From Salinimicrobium soli (lineage in GTDB: Bacteria > Bacteroidota > Bacteroidia > Flavobacteriales > Flavobacteriaceae), in the NCBI RefSeq assembly GCF_048323655.1, contig NZ_JBLUWW010000001.1, positions 496,001 to 560,000 of the forward strand: a stretch of 64,000 nt of DNA, given 5' to 3'. Position 1 is the first letter of the stretch. Each line of letters begins with the position of its first letter. The position numbers were made by a program, and so were the translations under genes. Below are positions 34,156 through 43,269 of this stretch, in pieces. The notes beneath the pieces are model-generated. The model was given only the letters and a program-made list of their open reading frames with translations, was not told the DNA's origin and did no database searches.

Positions 34156-34988
34156 AAAAGATATTGGTAACAGGGGCTTCTGGACAATTAGGACAGTGCT
34201 TAAAACATGTTTCGCACCGGTATCAGGAGTTTGAGTTCACTTTTGCCACAAGTGAAGACCTTGATCTTTCCCAGTTTGCAGTGGTGAGGGCGTATATGGC
34301 AAGAAATGAATTTGATTATTGCATCAATTGCGCGGCTTATACCAAAGTTGAACAGGCAGAGAAGGAGCAGGAAATGGCCTATTTGATCAATGCTGAAGCC
34401 GTCAAGAACCTTGCGCAAACCTGCCACGAGAATGACTGTACCCTTGTTCACTTTTCAACCGACTATGTCTATGACGGGAAAAAGCACAGCGCCTATTCCG
34501 AAGAAGATGAGACGGAACCGCTAAATGTCTATGGCGCTTCGAAATTATTGGGGGAGCAGTATATTGTAGAGCATCTGGAGAAATATTTCATATTCCGTGT
34601 TTCCTGGCTGTATTCTGATGTTGGAAAAAACTTCTTTAACACCATCCGCTCTAAAGCTGAGCAGGAGGAAGACCTGAAAATAGTTGCCTCCCAAACGGGC
34701 ACTCCAACAAATGCTTATGATCTTGCAGAATTTGTACTGGAAATCATCAGCAGGGGAAGTACAGACTATGGCACTTATAATTACAGCAACCTGGGAGAGG
34801 CCAGCTGGTATGACTTTGCTGCCGAAATTCTTAAGCACTGTGAGAAAAAAGGAAGCTTAGAAAAGAGCGAAGATTTTCCTACCCTTGCCACGAGGCCGGA
34901 ATACAGTGTGCTGGATAAACAGAAGGCGATGGACACCTTCAAAGTTCCGATTCCGGAATGGAAGGAGAGCCTAAAAACTCTTTTTTAG
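34152..34988 (+). CDS. rfbD: dTDP-4-dehydrorhamnose reductase
   Basis: Final NAD(P)H-dependent step to dTDP-L-rhamnose. 278 residues: GASGQLGQ at the N-terminus, INCAAYTKVEQAE, HFSTDYVYDG and the YGASKLLGE catalytic motif. The stop codon overlaps the end of the opposing YgaP-SRPBCC gene (34985-34988), and no terminator is visible, so the two messages overlap at their 3' ends. Confidence 0.97.
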   Translation: MKKILVTGASGQLGQCLKHVSHRYQEFEFTFATSEDLDLSQFAVVRAYMARNEFDYCINCAAYTKVEQAEKEQEMAYLINAEAVKNLAQTCHENDCTLVHFSTDYVYDGKKHSAYSEEDETEPLNVYGASKLLGEQYIVEHLEKYFIFRVSWLYSDVGKNFFNTIRSKAEQEEDLKIVASQTGTPTNAYDLAEFVLEIISRGSTDYGTYNYSNLGEASWYDFAAEILKHCEKKGSLEKSEDFPTLATRPEYSVLDKQKAMDTFKVPIPEWKESLKTLF

Positions 34989-35677
34989 CTGTTTCTCTCG
35001 ATATACCATTTAAAGTTCTCAATATCTTCTTCCACCATTTCCTTAAAGATAGGGTTAATTAGTCGTGCAGCGCTTTCTCCCGGGATTCCACCGGGGGCAT
35101 GATAAGAGATCACTACGTGCAACTCAGTTCCTTCACCGGCATCTTCAAACTCCACTTTTCCGGCGTTAAAAATGGAAGAACCGGGAAGTGATTGCCAGCC
35201 AAGCAGCTCGTAAGGACGTTCTTTTACTATCTCACTTTTCCACCGCACTTTTCCCATTCCGCCGGGAATTCGGGCTTCCCAAACAGAAATGCCGTCATTC
35301 AGGGTTTCCACGCTATAAAGGTGCTCCATGAAGAGGGGCAGGTTTTCGACATCGCGCCAGAATTCATATACATCTTTCCGCGGTTTATTTACATATAGCC
35401 TAAGTTGAATGTTGACATTCCTGCTTCGGTTATCTGGCTTGGTCTTGCCTATAGCTGTATAGCCCGGGCAATTTCCAGTTGCGCCACGATAAAGTAAATA
35501 TCCTGCAAAAGCAGTTTCCAGCAGGCTTTTGTTCTTTTTTCCGATGCCATCATAAAGAAAATAAGCCCCTCCCAATAAAGATAGCGCACGTTCAACTGGG
35601 CTTACATTGATATGGAGATGAGGTAAAATTTTATTCATAATATCAGCAATTTGAAATTCACCATTTAATTTACTCAT
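34985..35677 (-). CDS. YgaP-like membrane domain fused to an SRPBCC (polyketide cyclase/START-like) domain
   Basis: 230 residues. Residues ~14-75 resemble the DUF2892/YgaP membrane module: a conserved N-terminus with VSPVERALSLLGGAYFLYDG, then a second segment up to GATGNCPGYTAIG. The remaining ~150 residues fit an SRPBCC domain (LRLYVNKPRKDVYEFWRDVENLPLFMEHL, GMGKVRWKSEIV, GTELHVVISYH). Members bind hydrophobic ligands, but none is known here. An alternative start at 35638 (MNKILPHLH) would shorten the N-terminus by 13 residues. It is convergent with rfbD. Confidence 0.85.
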   Translation of the reverse strand: MSKLNGEFQIADIMNKILPHLHINVSPVERALSLLGGAYFLYDGIGKKNKSLLETAFAGYLLYRGATGNCPGYTAIGKTKPDNRSRNVNIQLRLYVNKPRKDVYEFWRDVENLPLFMEHLYSVETLNDGISVWEARIPGGMGKVRWKSEIVKERPYELLGWQSLPGSSIFNAGKVEFEDAGEGTELHVVISYHAPGGIPGESAARLINPIFKEMVEEDIENFKWYIERNS

Positions 35678-35814
35678 TATCAGTTTAAAAAGAAGGCTTT
35701 GGCATTGCAGTTTTGGTTAAAATATTCTTAATTGGCCTGCGAATTCATACTCCACAAGCCCCTCCGGTTGCAGTGCAGTAAAAAATCCTTAATTTCAGGC
35801 TATAAAATCACCCT

Positions 35815-36804
35815 ATGAAAAAAAGGATATTGATCACCGGGGCTGCCGGTTTTCTAGGCTCTCATCTCTGTGATAAATTCATTGAAGAAGGTTACGAAGT
35901 AATTGGGATGGACAACCTCATAACGGGGGACAGGCGTAACATTGAACACCTTTTTAAACTCGAGCAGTTCGAATTTTACCATCACGATGTCTCCACGTTT
36001 GTACATGTCGCCGGCCGATTAGATTATATCCTGCATTTTGCTTCTCCTGCCAGTCCTATAGACTATTTAAAGATCCCTATTCAAACTTTGAAAGTGGGTT
36101 CTTTAGGGACTCATAATTTACTTGGACTTGCAAAAGAGAAGAATGCCCGTATCCTTATTGCCTCTACTTCGGAAGTCTACGGAGACCCTTTGGTGCATCC
36201 CCAAACTGAAGAATATTACGGAAATGTCAACACTATTGGACCGCGGGGAGTATATGACGAAGCCAAGCGCTTTCAGGAATCAATTACCATGGCGTACCAC
36301 AGATATCATGGTCTCGAAACAAGAATAGTGCGCATTTTTAATACCTATGGCCCCCGAATGAGGCTGAATGACGGAAGGGTGATCCCGGCCTTTATCGGCC
36401 AGGCCTTAAGGGGAGAAGATCTAACAGTTTTTGGGGACGGTTCACAAACCCGCTCCTTCTGTTATGTGGATGACCAGATAGAGGGGATTTACCGCTTGTT
36501 GCTAAGCGATTATGTGTATCCCGTCAATATTGGAAATCCGCATGAGATATCCATTAAAGATTTTGCTGAAGAGATCATTAAACTGACAGGGACAGATCAA
36601 AAGATCGTTTACAAGCCGCTTCCGGAAGACGATCCTATGCAGCGGCAACCCGACATTTCCAAGGCTAAAGAGATCCTGAATTGGGAGCCGAAAGTCTCCC
36701 GAAGCGACGGAATGAAAAAAACTTATGAGTATTTCAAAGGCCTGACCCAAGAAGAATTACACCGCAGCGAACACAAGGATTTTTCAAAACATATCCGGAA
36801 ATAG
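35815..36804 (+). CDS. NAD-dependent epimerase/dehydratase, UDP-glucuronate decarboxylase-like
   Basis: 329-residue extended SDR that resembles UXS enzymes (UDP-glucuronate to UDP-xylose). It has GAAGFLGSHLCD with the Gly motif at 9-15, ASPASPIDYLKIPIQTLKVGS, STSEVYGDP, and the catalytic-type YDEAKR. The C-terminal RQPDISKAKEILNWEPKV is also UXS-like. The product would feed xylose or a related sugar into glycans. The next gene is a GT2 glycosyltransferase, 40 bases downstream, which fits a small glycan unit. Confidence 0.9.
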   Translation: MKKRILITGAAGFLGSHLCDKFIEEGYEVIGMDNLITGDRRNIEHLFKLEQFEFYHHDVSTFVHVAGRLDYILHFASPASPIDYLKIPIQTLKVGSLGTHNLLGLAKEKNARILIASTSEVYGDPLVHPQTEEYYGNVNTIGPRGVYDEAKRFQESITMAYHRYHGLETRIVRIFNTYGPRMRLNDGRVIPAFIGQALRGEDLTVFGDGSQTRSFCYVDDQIEGIYRLLLSDYVYPVNIGNPHEISIKDFAEEIIKLTGTDQKIVYKPLPEDDPMQRQPDISKAKEILNWEPKVSRSDGMKKTYEYFKGLTQEELHRSEHKDFSKHIRK

Positions 36805-36844
36805 CCATTTTTGAAAGCTAAACCTTCAAAATATTTGATCACCC

Positions 36845-37618
36845 ATGTCTGAATCCCTGGTTTCGGTCATCATGCCTGCCTATAATTCAGCGGCCTTTAT
36901 TGCTGAAAGTATAGATTCTGTAAGGCAACAAACACATGAGAACTGGGAGTTGCTGGTGATTGATGATGCTTCCGATGATGAGACGGTCCGGGTGGTGAAA
37001 GCTCTTCAGGAACACGATAACCGCATTAAACTTCACCAATTACCCAATAATCAGGGTGCGGGTTTTGCCCGGAATATTGGAATAAAGGCTTCCAAAGGAG
37101 ATTATATCAGTTTCCTGGATGCTGATGATCTTTGGATGCCAAAAAAGCTTTCTGTACAGCTGGAATTCATGAAAAAGAATGATGCTGAGGTTTGTTATTC
37201 CAGTTATGAACTTGTTGATGAAGAGGGACAGCGGCTGCATAAAAAGGTAGAGGCATTAGAAAAACTAAGGTTTAAAAAACTCCTTCGGGCGAATTACGTT
37301 GGAAATCTTACCGGAATTTATCACTCAGGATCGCTCGGAAAGATCTATTGTCCGCTCATTCGGAAACGGCAGGACTGGGGACTTTGGCTGCTGGCAGTGA
37401 AAAAAGCCGGTGGCGCTAAAGGAATAGAGGAATCCCTGGCAAAATACCGGGTGAGAAAAGGTTCAATTTCGGGGAATAAACTGGAAATGTTGGGCTACAA
37501 CTATAGCGTCTATCGCAAAATCCTAAACTATTCGGCTCCAAAAAGTGCATTTTTGATGCTCCTTTTTCTGTGGGAACAATTCTTTGTGAAGAGCAAACAA
37601 ACAGTTGCTTCAAAATAG
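36845..37618 (+). CDS. Glycosyltransferase family 2
   Basis: 257 residues. A GT-A fold: VSVIMPAYNS at the N-terminus, LLVIDDASDDET (nucleotide-binding Asp), GAGFARNIGIKASKGDYISFLDADDLW with the DxD-like DAD, then a C-terminal helical part rich in Lys. Similar proteins build LPS or capsule glycans. The acceptor is unknown. Its last nine bases overlap the 3' end of the opposing CapK-like gene. It follows the UXS-like gene in the same direction. Confidence 0.91.
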   Translation: MSESLVSVIMPAYNSAAFIAESIDSVRQQTHENWELLVIDDASDDETVRVVKALQEHDNRIKLHQLPNNQGAGFARNIGIKASKGDYISFLDADDLWMPKKLSVQLEFMKKNDAEVCYSSYELVDEEGQRLHKKVEALEKLRFKKLLRANYVGNLTGIYHSGSLGKIYCPLIRKRQDWGLWLLAVKKAGGAKGIEESLAKYRVRKGSISGNKLEMLGYNYSVYRKILNYSAPKSAFLMLLFLWEQFFVKSKQTVASK

Positions 37619-38917
37619 GTTCTCAAACTGCTTTAACTTTCCCCGTTTACTGCGATTGAGCATCTGGGTGTGTTGGAAATTCACTTCCAGCCCAGGTTCA
37701 AGATAGGTGGCCATTGCTTGTAAAATCTTCTCCTTTTTATCGGCTTCTAATTCCTTTTCAGAAACGTAAGTGATCAAAAAACAGCCGGGATCGGTCTGTT
37801 GGATGATAAATTCTTTGATAAGACCGTCATTCTCAATGATGCTCTTGGTGACATAATAAAAAGTCAATCCCGGAACCACTTTTCCGCTGGGAAGAACCGC
37901 AACATCGTTCGTACGACCAAGTAATTCCTTTAAAATGGGCTTTTTGAAGGTGCTTTCGGGGCTCAGGCTGCCGGTATCTCCAATATCATATCGTATGAAA
38001 GGGTGCGCCCGGTTGTAAAGTGAGGTGATGACGATGCGTCCCACTTCGCCTAATGGAAGCGGCTGGTCATCCTCATCAAGTACTTCCACGAACATGGTTT
38101 CGGAATTCAGTACCCATTCGTTTTCTTTATTCTGAAATGCGAGCAAACCGAGTTCGCTGGCGCCATATTCATTAATGACAGGGACTCCGAATTGTTTTTC
38201 CAGCAGTTCCTTATCTTCCTGAAAGAACATTTCACTGGTCACAATACAGAGTTTTAACTCGGGACAGATGTCCTTCAGGACAAGACCTTTTTTCTGAAGG
38301 AACTTTCCAAAAAGAACAATTGAGCTGGTGTAGCCGTTGATGTAATCAAAATTCTTCTTCTGAAAATCGACGAGGAATTCTTCCATTTTTCGATCGCTCA
38401 GGTCAAAAATTGGAAACCGATAACGAAATCCGAAGCGATCTTTTAAGCGTTCTTTAAAGTAACCCAACTTGTCCAAAGGAATTCCATAGAAACGGGCTTG
38501 CACCGAGCGGTCCAGGTTTAGACCATACCATTGATACCGGTCATTGAACTCGGCCCAGGAAAGGGCGTGGCAAAAACGGTCTTTGGCAAATATGAAGGGA
38601 TGTCCGCTGGAGCCGGAGGTCTTCCCTACATAAACATTTTTAGAGTTGAAGTTTCGGCTGAAACGCTCTTCAAGCGGGCGTTGCAGATCTTTTTTTCTCA
38701 TTACCGGAACCTCCTCCCAATGCTTCCAGGAATCTTTTCCGAAGAAATTTTGGTAGAAAGGCGTATTCCGAAGGTGGTAATTGACGATCTCTTTCTTTTT
38801 TTTCTCCACGTAGCCAGCATACTCCGTCGGGGGAATATTCTTGATCCCTTCCAGGGCAGCCTTGGCCTTCTTGATGGGGAACCTGTTGAGTTGTAATGAG
38901 AGGCTAAACCAGTTCAA
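37610..38917 (-). CDS. CapK/phenylacetate-CoA ligase-like adenylate-forming enzyme
   Basis: 435 residues of the phenylacetate-CoA ligase family, as found beside capsule genes: VGKTSGSSGHPFIFAKD is the adenylate-forming P-loop, followed by FDLSDRKMEEF, INEYGASELGLLAF and YNRAHPFIRYDIGDTG. The real CoA ligase step in degradation is unlikely in this context; the CapK-like subfamily is thought to modify polysaccharides. The start is TTG (38915-38917), giving MNWFSLSL. It is convergent with and overlaps the GT2 gene. Confidence 0.86.
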   Translation of the reverse strand: MNWFSLSLQLNRFPIKKAKAALEGIKNIPPTEYAGYVEKKKKEIVNYHLRNTPFYQNFFGKDSWKHWEEVPVMRKKDLQRPLEERFSRNFNSKNVYVGKTSGSSGHPFIFAKDRFCHALSWAEFNDRYQWYGLNLDRSVQARFYGIPLDKLGYFKERLKDRFGFRYRFPIFDLSDRKMEEFLVDFQKKNFDYINGYTSSIVLFGKFLQKKGLVLKDICPELKLCIVTSEMFFQEDKELLEKQFGVPVINEYGASELGLLAFQNKENEWVLNSETMFVEVLDEDDQPLPLGEVGRIVITSLYNRAHPFIRYDIGDTGSLSPESTFKKPILKELLGRTNDVAVLPSGKVVPGLTFYYVTKSIIENDGLIKEFIIQQTDPGCFLITYVSEKELEADKKEKILQAMATYLEPGLEVNFQHTQMLNRSKRGKLKQFENLF

Positions 38918-38976
38918 AAGAGTAAAAGATAATTGTTTTTTATGCCAATTAGTTAGTGCTTCAATTTACAAACAAT

Positions 38977-38984
38977 TATTTTTG
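38977..38984 (+). promoter_or_regulatory. -7 element for purD
   Basis: TATTTTTG, a perfect TAnnTTTG; predicted leader about 24 bases. Confidence 0.6.
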
Positions 38985-39011
38985 AGGCAACATTTTTAAA
39001 ATACTTCCAAA

Positions 39012-40286
39012 ATGAATATTCTCATCCTTGGTTCCGGAGGCCGCGAACACACTTTTGCCCATAAGTTCTCACAAAGCAAGCATTGCAGTAAATTGTTTGT
39101 AGCGCCGGGAAATGCCGGTACCGCAAAAATAGCAACAAATGTTTCTCTTAATGTGAACGATTTTGGTGCAGTAAGGGACCTTGTTCTAAGGGAGAGTATT
39201 GAAATGGTGATCGTAGGGCCAGAAGATCCACTGGTTGCAGGGATACAAAACTTTTTTGCTGAAGATGAGAGGTTAAAAGAGGTGGCTGTAATTGGCCCAT
39301 CCATGCGCGGGGCGCTTTTGGAAGGAAGTAAAGAACGGGCGAAAGAATTCATGGCTCTATACAATATTCCTACAGCTGCCTACGAGAGTTTCACTAAGGA
39401 AAGTTTAGATGCCGGAAAGGCATTTTTGGAGACTTTGAGGGCTCCATATGTCCTGAAGGCTGATGGTCTTGCTGCCGGAAAAGGAGTGTTGATACTTCAG
39501 GATCTGGAGGAAGCAAAGAAGGAGCTGGAAAATATGCTTACTCATGATAAGTTCGGAAAAGCAGGAGCAACGGTTGTAATCGAAGAATTTTTAGACGGAA
39601 TAGAACTGAGTGTCTTTGTGCTCACCGATGGAAAGAATTATATCACCTTGCCAACAGCAAAAGATTACAAACGAATTGGAGAGGGCGACACCGGTCTAAA
39701 TACTGGCGGAATGGGAGCAATTTCCCCGGTGCCTTTTGCTGATGAAACCTTCATGAGCAAGGTGGAATCACGGATTATAAAACCGACAGTAGAAGGCCTA
39801 AATAAGGAAAACATTGACTACAAAGGATTCGTATTTATTGGATTGATTAAAGTTGGTGATGAACCTTTTGTAATTGAATACAACGTGCGAATGGGAGATC
39901 CCGAGACGGAGGTTGTGCTTCCAAGAATAGAATCTGATCTTGTAGAGGTTTTCCAAAAGCTGTCAGCCGGCAAGCTGGATGAGGTGGAGCTGAAAATTTC
40001 AGACAAAGCAGCAGCCACAGTGATGTTGGTTTCGGGAGGCTATCCCGAAGCCTATGAAAAAGGCAAAGAGATCTCAGGGCTTGAGAAGGTGGCAGATTCC
40101 CTTGTTTTTCATGCCGGTACGGCTGAAAAAGATGGTAAGATAGTTACCAACGGCGGAAGGGTATTGGCGATAACCTCTTTTGGAGATACTTACAAACAGG
40201 CACTAAAAAAATCTTACCAAAATGCAGAAAATCTTCATTTCGATAAGATGTATTTTAGAAAAGACCTTGGCTTTGATCTAGCCTAG
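39012..40286 (+). CDS. purD: Phosphoribosylamine-glycine ligase
   Basis: GAR synthetase of purine biosynthesis: ATP-dependent joining of glycine and phosphoribosylamine. 424 residues with NILILGSGGREHT at the N-terminus, the ATP-grasp PYVLKADGLAAGKGV region, VIEEFLDG, and the metal-site FVIEYNVRMGDPETE. The C-terminus overlaps the opposing DUF6341-like gene by nine bases. It is the only purine gene in the window. Confidence 0.97.
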   Translation: MNILILGSGGREHTFAHKFSQSKHCSKLFVAPGNAGTAKIATNVSLNVNDFGAVRDLVLRESIEMVIVGPEDPLVAGIQNFFAEDERLKEVAVIGPSMRGALLEGSKERAKEFMALYNIPTAAYESFTKESLDAGKAFLETLRAPYVLKADGLAAGKGVLILQDLEEAKKELENMLTHDKFGKAGATVVIEEFLDGIELSVFVLTDGKNYITLPTAKDYKRIGEGDTGLNTGGMGAISPVPFADETFMSKVESRIIKPTVEGLNKENIDYKGFVFIGLIKVGDEPFVIEYNVRMGDPETEVVLPRIESDLVEVFQKLSAGKLDEVELKISDKAAATVMLVSGGYPEAYEKGKEISGLEKVADSLVFHAGTAEKDGKIVTNGGRVLAITSFGDTYKQALKKSYQNAENLHFDKMYFRKDLGFDLA

Positions 40287-40508
40287 GAAGGAATGTGCTG
40301 TAGAATCGCGATTCTCTTCGTTGCGGTCATTAATGTCCTTTAACTGCTTCATCCAGTAAAGAAAAGCTGCAAATCCAACGATCATGAAAAGCCAGTTCAC
40401 TATGTTAGCAGCCCACCAGCTGTCCAACTCTAAAGTGCGCAGGTAATTCAGCGGTTCAAATGCAAAGTCTTCAAAAAACGACTGTATCCCTTCGAAAAAA
40501 TCCTTCAT
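40278..40508 (-). CDS. Small membrane protein, 76 residues (probably DUF6341)
   Basis: The start is the ATG at 40506-40508 (MKDFFEGIQ); the longer frame to 40760 overlaps the divergent membrane-protein gene and is spurious. One hydrophobic segment (ANIVNWLFMIVGFAAFLYWM) with an N-terminal aromatic, acidic stretch and a charged tail. I recall such proteins next to purD and the DUF6427 gene in Flavobacteriia (DUF6341), but the assignment is from memory. It is divergent from the following gene with only ~40 bp between. Confidence 0.7.
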   Translation of the reverse strand: MKDFFEGIQSFFEDFAFEPLNYLRTLELDSWWAANIVNWLFMIVGFAAFLYWMKQLKDINDRNEENRDSTAHSFLG

Positions 40509-40548
40509 TGTAAGTATATTTAGAACCACAAAAATATAAAAAACCATA

Positions 40549-41472
40549 ATGGTAGCAAGCTTTTTTGGTAAATCAAAGCCCATCAACTTCATATTAGTGG
40601 CTTTATACATTACCGGGTTTTTTATTCTCACCCTCATTTCGCAAGGTTCATTTACAGGCATCTCGGGTATTTTTGAGAGCCTGGGGGTTCTTATTTTGAT
40701 CTTGTTATCGGGTTTACTGCTGAATTTCATCTCCGGTAGAAATGAACTTACCCGCCGCAACAGTTATAAAATTGTTCTTTTTGCAGGTTTCCTGTGCATG
40801 TTCCCGAATGTGTTTACCAATGCTTCTGTTATTGCCGCCAATTTCTTTATTCTGCTGGCCTTCCGAAGGATCATTAGCCTGCGTACCCAACGGCAGACGA
40901 TACAAAAGATCTTTGATGCCACCCTTTGGATCTGTGTGGCCTCCCTCTTTCATTTTTGGAGCATTCTATTTCTTTTTCTGTTGTACTTCGGAATCCTGGT
41001 TCATGTGGGACATCGATTTAAAAACTGGCTCGTGCCTTTGATCGGTTTTTTAGCCGCCCTTTCATTGGTCACCTGCGGAGACCTTCTTATAACAGATTCC
41101 TTTTTTACCCTTTTTGACTGGGTAAGCTACAGTAATTTTGATTTCAGCCGGTACCGGGAACTCCCAATCCTAATTCCAACGGCCTTTATGTTTGGAGTGA
41201 TGATCTGGGCCTCCTTTTTCTACCTGGTCATCATACAAAAGGCAAGTGCAACAGCCAAGACCTCCTTATTCATAGTGTTGCTCTACACCGTTGTGGCATT
41301 GGTGGTAGCCATTTTTGCGCCCACTAAAGACAGCAGCGAACTACTGTTTTTGTTCTTTCCGTTGGCAATTATTGTCACTAATTACTTTCAGATGATGAAG
41401 GATAAATGGTTTAAAGAGACCTTACTCATCCTTATCCTTCTACTTCCGGTCATACTGCAGATATTCTTTTAA
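40549..41472 (+). CDS. Polytopic membrane protein (probably DUF6427)
   Basis: 307 residues with about eight transmembrane segments, including FILVALYITGFFILTLIS, ILILLSGLLLNFI, FFILLAFRRII, WICVASLFHFWSILFLFLLYFG and a C-terminal LLILILLLPVILQIFF. This fits the Flavobacteriia DUF6427 family, whose role is unknown; genomes I recall place it near a uracil phosphoribosyltransferase. The divergent small membrane gene upstream shares its short promoter region. Confidence 0.75.
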   Translation: MVASFFGKSKPINFILVALYITGFFILTLISQGSFTGISGIFESLGVLILILLSGLLLNFISGRNELTRRNSYKIVLFAGFLCMFPNVFTNASVIAANFFILLAFRRIISLRTQRQTIQKIFDATLWICVASLFHFWSILFLFLLYFGILVHVGHRFKNWLVPLIGFLAALSLVTCGDLLITDSFFTLFDWVSYSNFDFSRYRELPILIPTAFMFGVMIWASFFYLVIIQKASATAKTSLFIVLLYTVVALVVAIFAPTKDSSELLFLFFPLAIIVTNYFQMMKDKWFKETLLILILLLPVILQIFF

Positions 41473-41526
41473 ACCGCTTTTTCCGAAGCAATTCTTCGCG
41501 AAGTATGTAAAAAGGTAAAAATCTGA

Positions 41527-41534
41527 TACCTTTG
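41527..41534 (+). promoter_or_regulatory. -7 element of the DUF4254-GT9 unit
   Basis: TACCTTTG, a perfect TAnnTTTG. It rules out the extended frame beginning at 41532 and supports the ATG at 41598, with a leader of about 60 bases. Confidence 0.63.
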
Positions 41535-41597
41535 CAACATTGGAGCTCAGGAGGAGATTGCCCTTTTTACAGCCTTTTACACACAAAAAATCGGAAC

Positions 41598-42209
41598 ATG
41601 TTTTCAGACAAAGCGAATAAGATCTTTCAGGAAGTAATTGAGAAATACCACGTCATCAATACGGTGGGACAGGAATTTGAAAATCCTTATGACGAAAAAG
41701 AGCAGTTGCTGGAGCACCTGTTATTCAGAAAATGCTGGATAGATACGGTGCAGTGGCATTATGAGGATATTATTCGCGATCCTAACATTGATCCTGTAGC
41801 AGCGCTCAAACTTAAGCGTCAGATTGATGCTTCCAACCAGGACAGAACAGACATGGTTGAATACATTGACAGTTATTTCCTTGATAAATACAAGAATGTT
41901 AAGCCGAAGGAAAATGCTACCATAAATTCTGAAAGTCCGGCCTGGGCCATTGATCGTTTGTCAATACTTGCTCTGAAAATATATCATATGAATGAGGAAG
42001 CAAACCGAAAGGATGCCACTCAGGAGCATATGATGAAATGTAAGGCTAAGCTGGATGTGTTGCTGGAGCAACGCGTAGATCTTTCAACTGCCATTAACCA
42101 ATTATTGACCGATATTGAGAATGGTGACAAATACATGAAGGTCTATAAGCAAATGAAAATGTACAACGATGATGAGTTGAACCCGGTGCTAAGGGGCTCT
42201 AAACAATAG
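41598..42209 (+). CDS. DUF4254 domain-containing protein
   Basis: 203 residues from the ATG at 41598. Soluble and helical, with HLLFRKCWIDTVQWHYEDIIRDP and RQIDASNQDRTDMVEYID. DUF4254 is a conserved Bacteroidota family of unknown function, found next to LPS glycosyltransferase genes, as here. The upstream part of the frame contains the promoter and would give an atypical N-terminus. The GT9 gene follows after 12 bases. Confidence 0.87.
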   Translation: MFSDKANKIFQEVIEKYHVINTVGQEFENPYDEKEQLLEHLLFRKCWIDTVQWHYEDIIRDPNIDPVAALKLKRQIDASNQDRTDMVEYIDSYFLDKYKNVKPKENATINSESPAWAIDRLSILALKIYHMNEEANRKDATQEHMMKCKAKLDVLLEQRVDLSTAINQLLTDIENGDKYMKVYKQMKMYNDDELNPVLRGSKQ

Positions 42210-42221
42210 AATTATTCGCAC

Positions 42222-43265
42222 ATGTCCCTTGCCAAACACATACTGGTAATTCGCCTTTCTGCAATGGGAGATGTGGCCATGACCGTACCTGTCGTAAAAA
42301 GGGTTACTGAAAGGTTTCCCGATGTAAAGATCACCTTTCTCACCAAGGGATTTCTCACTCCACTGTTCAAAAACCTGCGAAATGTTGACGTTTTTGAAGC
42401 AGACGTAAATGGTCGGCATAAGGGTGTGGCCGGACTAAAAAGGCTTTCACGTGAATTGCAGGACCTGGGAATAGATGCGGTTGCCGATCTTCACAATGTG
42501 TTGAGGTCTAATATTCTTAAAGTGTTTTTTCAACTTTCCGGTATTCCGGTAAAGCAGATCGATAAAGGAAGGCAGGAGAAAAAGGCGCTTACCCGCAGGA
42601 GCAATAAGATCTTTCTTCCTCTAAAGACCACTCATGAAAGGTATGCCGATGTGTTCGACCAACTGGGCTTTCCTATTGATCTAACCTCGGGTAGTGCTTT
42701 ATCTAAAGAAAACCTTTCTCCCCGGGCCAGTATCCTTGTAGGAGAGGAGCCTAAAAAATGGTTGGGGGTTGCGCCTTTTGCACAACATAAGGCTAAAGCC
42801 TATCCGCTGGATTTGGTGAAGGAGTTGCTTGGGAGGTTAGAAAAAGAGGAGAATCTAAAGATATTCCTGTTCGGAGGCGGAAGGGAAGAGGAGCAGCTGC
42901 TAAGCGATCTGGAGAAAGATTGTTCAAACGCTACAAGTGTTGCCGGCAAACTGAAATTTGAGGAAGAATTGGCTCTTATCTCCAATCTCGATGCGATGCT
43001 CTCCATGGACAGCGGGAACGGACATATCGCCGCCAACTATGGAATCCCGGTCATCTCCCTTTGGGGGTTGACACATCCCTATACCGGTTTTGCTCCTTTT
43101 GGGCAACCACTGGAGAACTCGTTGTTACCAGATTTGGATAAATATCCAGCTATTCCCACCTCGGTATATGGCAAAGAGATCCCGAAGGGATATGAGGATG
43201 TAATGAGAACCATCCCCAGTGAAAAAGTGGTGGGGAAAGTTAAGGAGCTCCTGCTGTTAAAGTAA
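42222..43265 (+). CDS. Glycosyltransferase family 9 (heptosyltransferase-like)
   Basis: 347 residues of the GT-B fold of ADP-heptose:LPS heptosyltransferases: VIRLSAMGDVAMTVPVVK at the N-terminus, a central DLHNVLRSN segment, KWLGVAPFAQHKAK and the nucleotide-binding SMDSGNGHIAANYG. It probably adds a sugar to the LPS core; donor and acceptor are unknown. It ends only four bases from the stop codon of the convergent reductase gene. Confidence 0.9.
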   Translation: MSLAKHILVIRLSAMGDVAMTVPVVKRVTERFPDVKITFLTKGFLTPLFKNLRNVDVFEADVNGRHKGVAGLKRLSRELQDLGIDAVADLHNVLRSNILKVFFQLSGIPVKQIDKGRQEKKALTRRSNKIFLPLKTTHERYADVFDQLGFPIDLTSGSALSKENLSPRASILVGEEPKKWLGVAPFAQHKAKAYPLDLVKELLGRLEKEENLKIFLFGGGREEEQLLSDLEKDCSNATSVAGKLKFEEELALISNLDAMLSMDSGNGHIAANYGIPVISLWGLTHPYTGFAPFGQPLENSLLPDLDKYPAIPTSVYGKEIPKGYEDVMRTIPSEKVVGKVKELLLLK

Positions 43266-43269
43266 ATTA

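Noticed and set aside
40509..40760. 160-residue reading of the small membrane gene on the minus strand
   Set aside because: It would overlap the divergent membrane-protein gene by over 200 bases and has no family-like N-terminus. The ATG at 40508 gives a clean helix-bearing protein.
41532..41597. Longer N-terminus for the DUF4254 protein
   Set aside because: The -7 element at 41527-41534 overlaps it, so it lies before or at the transcript start, and the extra residues are atypical.
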